From a virus, in IMG/VR virus record IMGVR_UViG_3300031963_000964, positions 1-23,086 of that record: a stretch of DNA of 23,086 nt; one strand, written 5' to 3'. Shown in pieces: positions 1-7,936 of this stretch. The first letter of the stretch is position 1. Each line of letters begins with the position of its first letter. The position numbers were made by a program, and so were the translations under genes. The notes under the pieces were generated by a model. It saw only the letters and a program-made list of their open reading frames with translations, had not been told where the DNA came from and searched no databases.

Positions 1-168
1 GTGACGGAGGATCCGTTGCTGGAGGATCTGTTACAGTTGGAGGTGACGGAGGATCCGTTGCTGGAGGATCTGTTACAGTTGGAGGTGACGGAGGATCCGT
101 TGCTGGAGGATCTGTTACAGTTGGAGGTGACGGAGGATCCGTTGCTGGAGGATCTGTTACAGTTGGAG
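1..168 (-). repeat. Four perfect 42-bp tandem repeats
   Basis: Positions 1-42, 43-84, 85-126 and 127-168 are identical to the base. The unit is 42 bp, a multiple of three, so copy-number change would keep the frame of the minus-strand gene. At about 55% G+C by hand count (23 of 42) it is richer than the surrounding AT-rich DNA, and each unit carries a GGATCC. There is no spacer between copies. The array may continue past the left edge. Perfect identity points to recent expansion by slippage or recombination, and also makes the array liable to miscounting in a short-read assembly. Confidence 0.97.
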
Positions 169-256
169 GATCTGGAGCGAGAGTACTGCAAGGCTCCACT
201 GAACACTCTCCGTCACAACAGTATATTTGAAATTGTGTGCAATCATTACATGCCAT
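1..256 (-). CDS. Partial Cys-rich protein with Pro/Thr-rich 14-residue tandem repeats (C-terminus outside window)
   Basis: This reading frame starts at an ATG at 256 and stays open to the left edge. A strong ribosome binding site, AAGGGAGAA (263-271), sits just upstream and overlaps the stop codon of the tail fibre gene. The first 23 residues hold six cysteines (3, 6, 13, 14, 18, 23), beginning with a CxxC. After a short linker comes a repeated 14-residue unit, PTVTDPPATDPPSP, present in four identical copies before the edge. The unit itself is built from TDPP sub-repeats. Such a sequence is expected to be an extended, unfolded, proline-rich stalk or linker. Its place directly after the S74 tail fibre, at the 3' end of the baseplate operon, suggests a virion or fibre-associated part, but I do not recognise the family. 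The folded part, if any, lies beyond the window. The opposite strand is also open here, but it has no Shine-Dalgarno and opposes every other gene. Confidence 0.75.
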   Translation of the reverse strand, partial: MACNDCTQFQIYCCDGECSVEPCSTLAPDPPTVTDPPATDPPSPPTVTDPPATDPPSPPTVTDPPATDPPSPPTVTDPPATDPPS

Positions 257-262
257 GATTTA

Positions 263-271
263 TTCTCCCTT
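263..271 (-). promoter_or_regulatory. Shine-Dalgarno site of the repeat gene
   Basis: AAGGGAGAA on the minus strand lies 6 nt upstream of the ATG at 256 and overlaps the TAA stop of the tail fibre gene (270-272). It is one of the strongest Shine-Dalgarno matches in the window, and it is the main reason for calling the minus-strand rather than the plus-strand frame in 1-256. Confidence 0.75.
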
Positions 272-1907
272 ACTTGTTACAAGTGCATGCACTTACTTTT
301 GCATCTAATTCTTTAATGGCTTCAATTAATAATCCCATCATCTTTTCATATTTAACCGCCATGAAACCATCTTCACGAGTTATAACAACTTCAGGAAGAA
401 CTGCTGCCACTTGTTGAGCAATCACACCTGTGTCTTGTCCTGTATAACCATGAACATCTTTCTTTTCTTCATCCCAAGTAAAAAGAACACCGTTCAATTT
501 TAATACTTTCTCAAGAGCTTCTGGGATGTTATGAATATCTTTCTTTAAGCGTTCATCGGACGATGCATAAGCTACAACATCTTGTTTAGCTTCAATACGA
601 CCGTCAATATTAGGTGCTGCAAGGCCTGCTCCCAATGAATAAACACGGGCATTATTGAATTGCACATCGCTTGTTGTAGCGACTGCTTGTCCAATACTCA
701 CTGAAGTACCTGAAACTGAAACGCCAGTACCTGCTGTAACTACTGTGATATCACCTGATCCGTTGAAGGATACACCTTGAATATTTCTACCTGTTTGTAA
801 TGTTGTTGCTGTTGTGGCATTACCAGCAATGTTACCAATAATAGTTGAGTTAAAAGTTTTGATACCAGAAATAGATTGGTCACCGACAGTGTATACACCG
901 TTCGTAACTGTTGATGCGTTACCTGATAAACTGGCAGTAATAGTACCTGCTGCAAAATTACCTGAGGCGTCACGAGCCACAACCTTAGAAGCTGTGTTGG
1001 CACTTGTAGCGTCTACCGCAATAGTTAAGGCAGCGCCTTCAGAACCACCGTTACCGCCAGTAATATAGCTACCGTTGGTGATACTAGCTACATAGTTACC
1101 TGTGGTGTCTGTGCCTAAAACTGTGGCATCACCTGAAATAGTAGTGGCAATAGTGATATTGCCTGAACCGTCAAATGATGCTGAAGTACCTGTCACATCA
1201 CCGGTTAATGTTAATGTTCTAGCTGTTTGCCATGCAGTAGCTGTTGATGCGTTACCTGAAAGAGATGCTGTGATAGTACCAGCACTGAAATTACCCGAGG
1301 CATCACGAGCCACAACCTTAGAAGCTGTGTTGGCACTTGTAGCGTCTACAGCCAATGTAAGAGCGGCTCCTTCTGAGCCACCATTACCTCCAGTCATGAA
1401 GCTACCGTTCGTGATACTAGCTACATAGTTACCTGTAGTATCTGTTCCTAATACCGTGGCATCTGCTGATATAGTTGTGGCGATGGAAAAATCCGTGGAA
1501 CCATTAAATGTTGCAGATCCAGTGACATCGCCTGTTAAAGTGACTGTTCTAGCTGTTTGCCATGCGGATGCAGTTGCTGCATTACCTGTGATGTTACCAT
1601 CTGTAAAAGCTACAGTCTTTCGTGTTCCTAATGGTGTAAAGTATAAATTAGTACCATCGAATTCCATGGCGCCTGTAACTGGGGTAGCTAAACTTATACC
1701 ACTTTGAAAACGAAGTGGTGCACCGTTAGTTCCGGCTGCACCTGCACGTAATGTTAAAAGTCCTGTTAATGTTCCGCCAGTCTTTTCTAATTTGTCACTA
1801 TTCAAGTTGATAAAATTGGCATCAACTTCAGCGTTAGTTAATGGACGGTTTTGATTGGTTTCGCCAGCGTTAACAGCAGCAGTTTGGCGTAGATTTAATG
1901 TAGCCAT
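270..1907 (-). CDS. Tail fibre protein with C-terminal S74 intramolecular chaperone
   Basis: This 545-residue protein is probably a trimeric tail fibre or spike that contacts the host surface. Residues 1-45 contain the motif NRPLTNAEVDANFINLN, common at the N-terminus of marine phage fibres, where it probably marks the virion attachment end. Residues 109-390 are Gly/Thr/Ser/Ala-rich beta repeats: two copies of about 111 residues (109-219 and 219-331) and a shorter third piece (about 363-390). Residues 449-540 form an S74 peptidase domain: SSDERLKKDI, then TGVIAQQVAAVLPEVV, then the helix GLLIEAIKELDAKV. In this family the chaperone helps the fibre trimerise and then cuts itself off at the Ser-Asp bond, here Ser450-Asp451, with a Lys of the RLKKDI motif as the likely partner. 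The tail ACTCNK is cysteine-rich. The start is supported by GAGGATAA (1911-1918), placed 3 nt after the previous stop codon begins. Confidence 0.9.
   Translation of the reverse strand: MATLNLRQTAAVNAGETNQNRPLTNAEVDANFINLNSDKLEKTGGTLTGLLTLRAGAAGTNGAPLRFQSGISLATPVTGAMEFDGTNLYFTPLGTRKTVAFTDGNITGNAATASAWQTARTVTLTGDVTGSATFNGSTDFSIATTISADATVLGTDTTGNYVASITNGSFMTGGNGGSEGAALTLAVDATSANTASKVVARDASGNFSAGTITASLSGNASTATAWQTARTLTLTGDVTGTSASFDGSGNITIATTISGDATVLGTDTTGNYVASITNGSYITGGNGGSEGAALTIAVDATSANTASKVVARDASGNFAAGTITASLSGNASTVTNGVYTVGDQSISGIKTFNSTIIGNIAGNATTATTLQTGRNIQGVSFNGSGDITVVTAGTGVSVSGTSVSIGQAVATTSDVQFNNARVYSLGAGLAAPNIDGRIEAKQDVVAYASSDERLKKDIHNIPEALEKVLKLNGVLFTWDEEKKDVHGYTGQDTGVIAQQVAAVLPEVVITREDGFMAVKYEKMMGLLIEAIKELDAKVSACTCNK
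915..1583 (-). repeat. Two-copy 333-bp direct repeat inside the tail fibre gene
   Basis: Two units of about 333 bp (915-1253 and 1251-1583) encode the two 111-residue beta repeats of the fibre. They include a stretch identical over 47 bases (970-1016 and 1303-1349), including third codon positions. Each unit runs from a TAWQTARTLTLTGDVTG-like segment to GTITASLSGNAS. The length is a whole number of codons, so loss or gain of a unit would shorten or lengthen the fibre without changing frame. Confidence 0.9.
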
Positions 1908-1910
1908 ATA

Positions 1911-1918
1911 TTATCCTC
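1911..1918 (-). promoter_or_regulatory. Shine-Dalgarno site of the tail fibre gene
   Basis: The minus-strand sequence GAGGATAA overlaps the stop codon of the 64-residue gene and places GAGG 7 nt before the ATG at 1907. It supports that start and suggests the fibre is translated independently of its upstream neighbour. Confidence 0.65.
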
Positions 1919-2105
1919 GGTTGGACAGAATTGATTGAAGAAGTTGTTTTATTTCTAATAAGTCATTTTTGACTTCAGATATTTCTTTTTGTAGCTCAGA
2001 AACCTGCTGTGCTTGTCGCTTTTGCTGGCGTCGAGCGGTAATGGATGATACGTCAGTATTTATAAGGGCTTTAGAATTCTGGTCTCGGACGAATGGGGCT
2101 TCCAT
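1911..2105 (-). CDS. Small coiled-coil protein, probable minor virion component
   Basis: This 64-residue protein has a conserved-looking N-terminal segment (PFVRDQNSKALINTD), then a basic stretch (ARRQQKRQAQQ, residues 24-34). After that come regularly spaced Leu/Ile residues (about 36-60: VSELQKEISEVKNDLLEIKQ onwards) typical of a coiled coil. There is no signal peptide or membrane segment. Its ATG shares a base with the stop of the 1940-residue gene (TAATG), so it is probably translated by coupling to it. It lies just before the tail fibre gene. I know similar short proteins as hypothetical genes in marine T4-like phages but cannot assign a role. A fibre-attachment or assembly helper would fit the size, coiled coil and position, and that is inference only. 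Confidence 0.8.
   Translation of the reverse strand: MEAPFVRDQNSKALINTDVSSITARRQQKRQAQQVSELQKEISEVKNDLLEIKQLLQSILSNRG
2057..2064 (-). promoter_or_regulatory. Candidate T4-type late promoter inside the 64-residue gene
   Basis: A perfect TATAAATA on the minus strand lies within the coding sequence of the 64-residue gene (codons for ALINT). In T4 this octamer is the late promoter -10 element, read by RNA polymerase carrying the phage late sigma factor gp55. A start about 6 nt downstream would give a leader of about 140 nt before the tail fibre ATG. Because it lies in coding sequence it could be chance, so confidence is modest. Confidence 0.4.
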
Positions 2106-5100
2106 TATATCAATGCCACGGCTCTAAAGTTTTTAATAAGGGGAGTTTTACTAACATCTAATGTTGATGAACTATTTCCAGAATATAATTCCACACGAAT
2201 AGCAAATTTGAAATAATCAGCAACAATTGAAGGTAATGAATACATGTATTCTTGGAATTCTGTTCTATTAATAATCAGAGGTGCATGTTCCGTCATTTCA
2301 ATTTCAGGTACATCTTCAAACAACCCGTCATCGACATTATTTTGTAGTTTAGCAAATACTCGAACACTACAATTTTCTGGCATTTTAATGTCCATGAACA
2401 CACGTAAATCATCTGGTAATTCATTACTATTTCCAGACATGGTTACTGCACGTGTTACATATTGAGCAATAGCTTCAGATGCACCATTATAATTGATAAG
2501 ATTACCAACTGCTAACAATGATAACTTTCTAGTGTCTAACACCGGTGTCAAGGATGATGAATCTGTGTGTAGCACTGCCTGCATAGAAATGGCAGGTGTT
2601 CCCGTGATATGCTCACCATAACTAGGCGATGAGTATGAAAACACTGTGTATGGTTGCTCCAACTCAATGGTATCACCATTTTTACATGTTGTAAATACTG
2701 CTTGTTGCATGCCTAAAGCATCTTTCAACTTATATTTCAATGTAACAGATGTTGCAGGATCTAGTTCCAAAGAACTAAAATTTGGAACCAATGTAGTTAC
2801 AATTCTAGTATCAATACTATTCACAGTGTATTTTGTTGGACTAGTATCACCCGTAACAGCAGTTCTAACTTGGAAACTGTTTCCTGATGCCAAGAACCCA
2901 GAAGTGATGTAAATTTTAGCTGTATTATCTTGTACCTCTTGTACAACGCCCACGCCAGAAGTCCCATCTTTATATATGGTATAGTTTCCAAGTGGAGCAG
3001 AGAAGGTATACGGCTCTTCTAAAATCAATGAATTATTACTGACTACATCCTTCACTACACCTAAAATTTTTCTCACTTTATAATTTTCAGCAGATACAGT
3101 TGGTCCAGCAGTTTCAAGTGTCAAATTATTTTCATCTGTAATAGATGCAACTTTACCTATAACAGTATTATCCGTTTTATATAGGATATCACCAACTTGA
3201 AGTTGAGTATTAAATGAAGTGCCGACGCCGGCGACTGAAGTTCCTGTGACAGAAATTGTACCAGAAACGTTAGTTATCAATACACGTAATCTATCACCAA
3301 CCGCAGTTTGTGTTGTGAATGTTGTGATAGGGGCCTCAAGAGGTTCGCCAGATACAACATTTCCTGATATACTTACAGTTCCATATATAGATGATTGAGT
3401 ATCATCATATACTTTTACTACATCACCTGGTGCTAGTACATGTTCACCAGAAGAACTAAATGTGATGTAATCAATAGGATCAGATTTCATTGAGATGATG
3501 GTATCAGCCGTTGTAAATTCACCCTTATACAAAGTAAACTTCAAATCTTCAGTTTCTAATGCTGACCATATTGTGTTATTGTTTGGAACAAAAAGCACGC
3601 CAACATATGGCTGTTGTGTTATGGTTTCCGATGAACCAATTTTTCTTTGACCTAATTCAGAAACCCAAACTTGATAATCAGGATCATTATTTTCAGGTAA
3701 CAACACCAATGAATATTCAGTATTATTTTTCAAAAATACTGGAGATTCAAATGTAAATGTGGTTGCAACTGAAGCAGTTTCGCTTGTATTAATAGAGCTA
3801 GAAGGTAATGTTTTTGTGCTGAAAGGTAATATTTTATCTCCGGGATATCCATTCACCACTTCACGAATTTGAACTGTGAAGGCCTTGGTTGCAGACTTTG
3901 TTCGGAAATACAAATCCAACTTTGTTATAAACGCTCCATGGGTTTCTCCTTCAACTATGAAGGTCTGGGCCATTGGATCGCCATACGATGAAGCATCAAA
4001 TGAAGAAGGATTGCTGACAATTAATCTTTCAACTACTTTGTTTTGTGCACTAGTTAAACTGTCCTGACGGAAATCTGTAAATCTAGTGGAAAAAATAGAT
4101 CCCTCATTAAAGTTAGCTAAACCAGAATTTTGAAATTGTGTGGCAGCTAGTGTAGTGGATGCCACATCTTCAAGTTTAAATATTTTACTACCTGTGCGGA
4201 ATTTATTAGCGGGTATTAAAAATTGTCCTACTAATAAACCATTGCTATTAACAATTAAGTCATCACCATAGTTGGAAGCTGTTGCTTCATACTTGGAAGC
4301 TAATAACGCAGCTTTTAAATTTTTGATAGTGTCTTTTGTTACACCTGTTGGTAATGTGAAATATCGACAATTTTCTGACACATCTTCACCATCAAAATAT
4401 GCTTTCACGATGGTGTTAGGCTTCAATTCTGTTGCGATAAATGTGATGACTTGTTCCCGGATATACGGAACCACAGAAATGTCTAATAATTTATTTCCAA
4501 CCACACGAATGTTGTGTTCAGGTAAACGCATAGCCGTAATAGCTGAGCGAGTGACATCTGACACAAATTTTGTAGATTGATTGTAGCTACGTGCGCCTAG
4601 AATTCCATTCACGCTATTAATCACAGGTGATAGGTATTCTGTGTCTATACCTTGCCAGTTATTTAACCAACTGTTCCAATGAATATTAAAGGGGGTGTTA
4701 TCATACATCCAACCATCATTAGTATTGTTGTAATTTAACTGTACGTCAGGACGAATGTTTTCATCCAACCACATATCTTGTTGCGGGTCTAGGTATAAAT
4801 TACCAGATTTATAGTTTCGTAACAGAGAGTTGCCGCACACTCTACCTTTAGATGCAGCTGAGTTATTAATGAAGTTGACATGGGTATGAGCTATGCCATT
4901 TAATACTAATGACCCTTGCTGATGCCCTCCAGAAACAACTTGGAAGTTCACATCTTCGATGGAAATAGGTGCGCGCATTTCTTTATTTTTAACATCTATT
5001 GCAACATTATAATTGGTATCAAACACGTTGCCTACATCATGACCATCAAATCCATCAACTAATATACCTTTTTTAACCATAGCGTCGCCAACACTATCTG

Positions 5101-7927
5101 CAATAAACATGTTAGCCACTTTATTTTCCATGATGGATAATGCTGTATAGTATTCTAAGCGATTTACACGTTGCTCCAAATTACCAATATCACGCATAGT
5201 GAATCTACGATTGTCTGCCAAACGAATTACAGATGCATAATCCTCTCTTTCGTATACACGAGAAGCGTAGGTTGACATAGAGGGATACGGTGCCAATTCA
5301 ATAGTTGCTAAAGTCATGGAATCAGCTGCATCTGCTGGTACTTTTGGATATAATGCAGATATTCCTGTAATTACTTTGAATTCACCATCTTTAGTTAAAA
5401 CTACTTTATCCTGCCGTGGAAGATTCACAGTGAATGACGTAGTAATCACGCTATCAGGATCTGGTATAACAAGACCGCCTGCTCCTGTGGACACATCAAT
5501 TGTTGTTACTGGTACATTTTCTCCGTCAACTATTTCTGATACACCGTATGCAGATCCACTATAATTACTGCGATTTTGCATCGCAGGACGGAAATCTATA
5601 GCATCCCGTAAATCATAGGTGATTCCAGTATTTTTAGATGTGTGTAAAGGTAGCTGATATGTGTATATTTGTTTTCCTGTGTCTGGATTCAATGGATCAA
5701 AATCAATCAATGCTGAGGCATAAGAGTTTTTGTTAATATATCCAAAACTAGAATCGCGCAAGAAGTTTCTGAACTTCACAACAATCTTCTTTTGTGATAA
5801 AGTTGAAGCACCTGTATATTCAAGATATGATGTTCTAAACACATTATCATCTTGATTGATAACTAGGTTAAAATCTTCAGTAACATCTGTCCAATTAGCG
5901 TCTGTAGTAACTAATGCGTAAGTTGCTGGCCATGTTGAAGTATGGTCTGCCATGTATACAGCTTCCACATCAAATGCGTATGATACACCAAGATATATTT
6001 TGTTTGCCTCTAAGTTATCAAACGATGGTCCGGTAAACGTTTGTAAATTTGAGCGCAAAATGGAATTTGTTAATGTTAGCCCGACAGGAGCCCCGTTGGT
6101 TTGTTTTACATAAGCATATACTGTGTGATTGCCAGTAATTGGCGCGGAGAATAATAAATTTGCATTACCTAATTGGTAATCTGAAGTGCTAGTCGGTATA
6201 TCAGTAACTGCTAAAATATTACCTGTGGTATTATTTACTACAAGGAAATGTCTTGCAATATTTTCAGGACCAGAAGGCGCAACACTAGTAGTAAATGTTA
6301 TGCCGGTACCGCTTAATGAAAGGTCTATTCTATTGGGATTCGAGATGGTGCCGGAGTAGGTGTCACCTAGTTTTTTCCAAAAGAAATAATCTGTGTCATC
6401 TTCATAATGTTCTACAGCACGCACAGGTGTTGAAAATAACAATGTATTATAACTGGATTCATGTGTAGTAAACCCTGTTTGGATAATACCTGTGCCTAAA
6501 GAATCTCCTGGTGTTATAGCAACAGTAGCATCATTTAAAGAACCATCAGTGATAGTATCTACTGGTCCTAGGTCATCTATCGTGTAGGTACTTGCTGGCG
6601 TAATTTCATACAAATATAACTTGTAATAAGAGGTAGGACCAGTGCCCGGGGGTCCCATGTGATGTCTTAATAATTGTACGCGAGCAGTGGCCATTGTAGT
6701 TCCTAATAGACCGCCGGCTTTCAAATTAACAACTAAATTTGTATCTCCGATATTCCAGTCACCCGAAACATCTTTCACATAGACATAGTTGCCATATGTA
6801 GAACTGATGATTTTTTCTTCTAAAAGTAATGTGTCAGTTGCCTTGGATATAGGAAGATATTCTGTAGATTTTAATTCTGCATCATATCCTTCCACATAGG
6901 CTTTTCCAGGTTCAATACCATATAATAATTTAGATGAATCACCTGAAGTGTAGCGTCCATTATTATTTGCAGTTTTTAAATGTTCTCTCACTACAACATT
7001 TAAACCGCGAACTGTGTAATTACCTGACTCATCAAACGTTCTTTGTGCTAAAACTTTTTGTAATTCCGCATATTGTGGCTTATTATATGCACGTTTAATC
7101 TCACCGGTATCCACAACAAACAATAGATGAAATCCTTCGTCTGGAACTGTACTAAGGGAATTACTTTCTAGTTGTGTTGAAAGTTTATATCTGTCGGCGC
7201 CAGGAGCTGAGTAGTTGTACGATCCTGCAGCAGGATCTAGTAAACTTACATCATCTTCAGATGTCACAGTTTCAGAAACAATTCTGAACCCTACATTTTT
7301 AGAAGGTGTGCTTGAAAAATAATCTAGTACTTTGGTAGTTTCCACATGGCGAATAAAGTTACCTTCCGCATAAACAATTCCGTCCGCAATTGTATACAGA
7401 GATCCAAAACCAGTAGGCAATGAAGATTTTGCTACAAAACGAGATGATAACGTGTTGTTACTTACATCCACCACAGTTAAAACATCATCCGCTAAAAATT
7501 CTGTTGATGCGCCATCAGCAGAAGCTGTTTGATAATTCAAATATAATACTTTTTGTTCTGAAACAGGATCAAATTCTACTAATAAAATTTTAGCATTTAC
7601 TCCTGCCTCATTACTAATAGTTGCACCAACTAAACTTGTTTGATAAGTAGCATAATTAGCTGCTGTAATAGTCACACCAGCTGAATTTTCATCTTTAATT
7701 TTCACATATGGCACAGAGAATTGAAATGTTTCTGCACAACCTAATACGACTGAACCATCCTTGAATATATGATTGCCGAAGCGTTCAATTTGATTTTGAA
7801 GGATGGTTTGTAGTTGTGTTAATTCTCTTGCCTGGACGGCATAACCGGGCTTAAAAAGAATTCTATGAAAATTCTTCTCTATGTCAAAGTCGTCATAATA
7901 TGGTGATGTTCCGAGATTAAGTGCCAT
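2105..7927 (-). CDS. DUF4815-type giant baseplate/tail structural protein
   Basis: This 1940-residue protein is the largest here. Its N-terminus has the family signature: PYYDDFDIEKNFHRILFKPG, then AVQARELTQLQTILQNQIERF and HIFKDGS (residues 9-58). Other family-like stretches are DLRDAIDFRPAM (772-783) and GDPMAQTF (1316-1323), the latter followed by a beta domain with NGYPGDKILPF. Residues 1556-1620 hold a VxGxGTxFxxxLxVG module also found in the gp53 and gp8 proteins of this window. I know the family as a virion structural protein of marine T4-like phages. It lies after gp8, where T4 has genes 9-12 (fibre socket, wedge pin and short tail fibres), so it may fill part of that peripheral baseplate role; this is inference. 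No signal peptide or membrane segment is seen. The gene starts 9 nt after the gp8 stop without a clear Shine-Dalgarno. Confidence 0.85.
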   Translation of the reverse strand: MALNLGTSPYYDDFDIEKNFHRILFKPGYAVQARELTQLQTILQNQIERFGNHIFKDGSVVLGCAETFQFSVPYVKIKDENSAGVTITAANYATYQTSLVGATISNEAGVNAKILLVEFDPVSEQKVLYLNYQTASADGASTEFLADDVLTVVDVSNNTLSSRFVAKSSLPTGFGSLYTIADGIVYAEGNFIRHVETTKVLDYFSSTPSKNVGFRIVSETVTSEDDVSLLDPAAGSYNYSAPGADRYKLSTQLESNSLSTVPDEGFHLLFVVDTGEIKRAYNKPQYAELQKVLAQRTFDESGNYTVRGLNVVVREHLKTANNNGRYTSGDSSKLLYGIEPGKAYVEGYDAELKSTEYLPISKATDTLLLEEKIISSTYGNYVYVKDVSGDWNIGDTNLVVNLKAGGLLGTTMATARVQLLRHHMGPPGTGPTSYYKLYLYEITPASTYTIDDLGPVDTITDGSLNDATVAITPGDSLGTGIIQTGFTTHESSYNTLLFSTPVRAVEHYEDDTDYFFWKKLGDTYSGTISNPNRIDLSLSGTGITFTTSVAPSGPENIARHFLVVNNTTGNILAVTDIPTSTSDYQLGNANLLFSAPITGNHTVYAYVKQTNGAPVGLTLTNSILRSNLQTFTGPSFDNLEANKIYLGVSYAFDVEAVYMADHTSTWPATYALVTTDANWTDVTEDFNLVINQDDNVFRTSYLEYTGASTLSQKKIVVKFRNFLRDSSFGYINKNSYASALIDFDPLNPDTGKQIYTYQLPLHTSKNTGITYDLRDAIDFRPAMQNRSNYSGSAYGVSEIVDGENVPVTTIDVSTGAGGLVIPDPDSVITTSFTVNLPRQDKVVLTKDGEFKVITGISALYPKVPADAADSMTLATIELAPYPSMSTYASRVYEREDYASVIRLADNRRFTMRDIGNLEQRVNRLEYYTALSIMENKVANMFIADSVGDAMVKKGILVDGFDGHDVGNVFDTNYNVAIDVKNKEMRAPISIEDVNFQVVSGGHQQGSLVLNGIAHTHVNFINNSAASKGRVCGNSLLRNYKSGNLYLDPQQDMWLDENIRPDVQLNYNNTNDGWMYDNTPFNIHWNSWLNNWQGIDTEYLSPVINSVNGILGARSYNQSTKFVSDVTRSAITAMRLPEHNIRVVGNKLLDISVVPYIREQVITFIATELKPNTIVKAYFDGEDVSENCRYFTLPTGVTKDTIKNLKAALLASKYEATASNYGDDLIVNSNGLLVGQFLIPANKFRTGSKIFKLEDVASTTLAATQFQNSGLANFNEGSIFSTRFTDFRQDSLTSAQNKVVERLIVSNPSSFDASSYGDPMAQTFIVEGETHGAFITKLDLYFRTKSATKAFTVQIREVVNGYPGDKILPFSTKTLPSSSINTSETASVATTFTFESPVFLKNNTEYSLVLLPENNDPDYQVWVSELGQRKIGSSETITQQPYVGVLFVPNNNTIWSALETEDLKFTLYKGEFTTADTIISMKSDPIDYITFSSSGEHVLAPGDVVKVYDDTQSSIYGTVSISGNVVSGEPLEAPITTFTTQTAVGDRLRVLITNVSGTISVTGTSVAGVGTSFNTQLQVGDILYKTDNTVIGKVASITDENNLTLETAGPTVSAENYKVRKILGVVKDVVSNNSLILEEPYTFSAPLGNYTIYKDGTSGVGVVQEVQDNTAKIYITSGFLASGNSFQVRTAVTGDTSPTKYTVNSIDTRIVTTLVPNFSSLELDPATSVTLKYKLKDALGMQQAVFTTCKNGDTIELEQPYTVFSYSSPSYGEHITGTPAISMQAVLHTDSSSLTPVLDTRKLSLLAVGNLINYNGASEAIAQYVTRAVTMSGNSNELPDDLRVFMDIKMPENCSVRVFAKLQNNVDDGLFEDVPEIEMTEHAPLIINRTEFQEYMYSLPSIVADYFKFAIRVELYSGNSSSTLDVSKTPLIKNFRAVALI

Positions 7928-7936
7928 GGTCGTTAT

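Noticed and set aside
1-168. CRISPR array
   Set aside because: The repeats are directly adjacent with no spacers and keep a coding frame.
1-258. Plus-strand open frame over the 42-bp repeats (VTEDPLLEDLLQLE units)
   Set aside because: It has no visible upstream start context, opposes every other gene, and continues antisense into the repeat gene's 5' end. The minus-strand frame has a strong ribosome site and ATG in the expected place.
740-1707. Several open frames on the plus strand and in another minus frame across the tail fibre
   Set aside because: They are by-products of the repetitive Ala/Thr/Gly codons of the fibre gene and have no start signals or recognisable products.
270-1907. Diversity-generating retroelement target in the tail fibre
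   Set aside because: No reverse transcriptase or template repeat is present, and the repeats differ by silent and scattered changes rather than adenine-directed ones.
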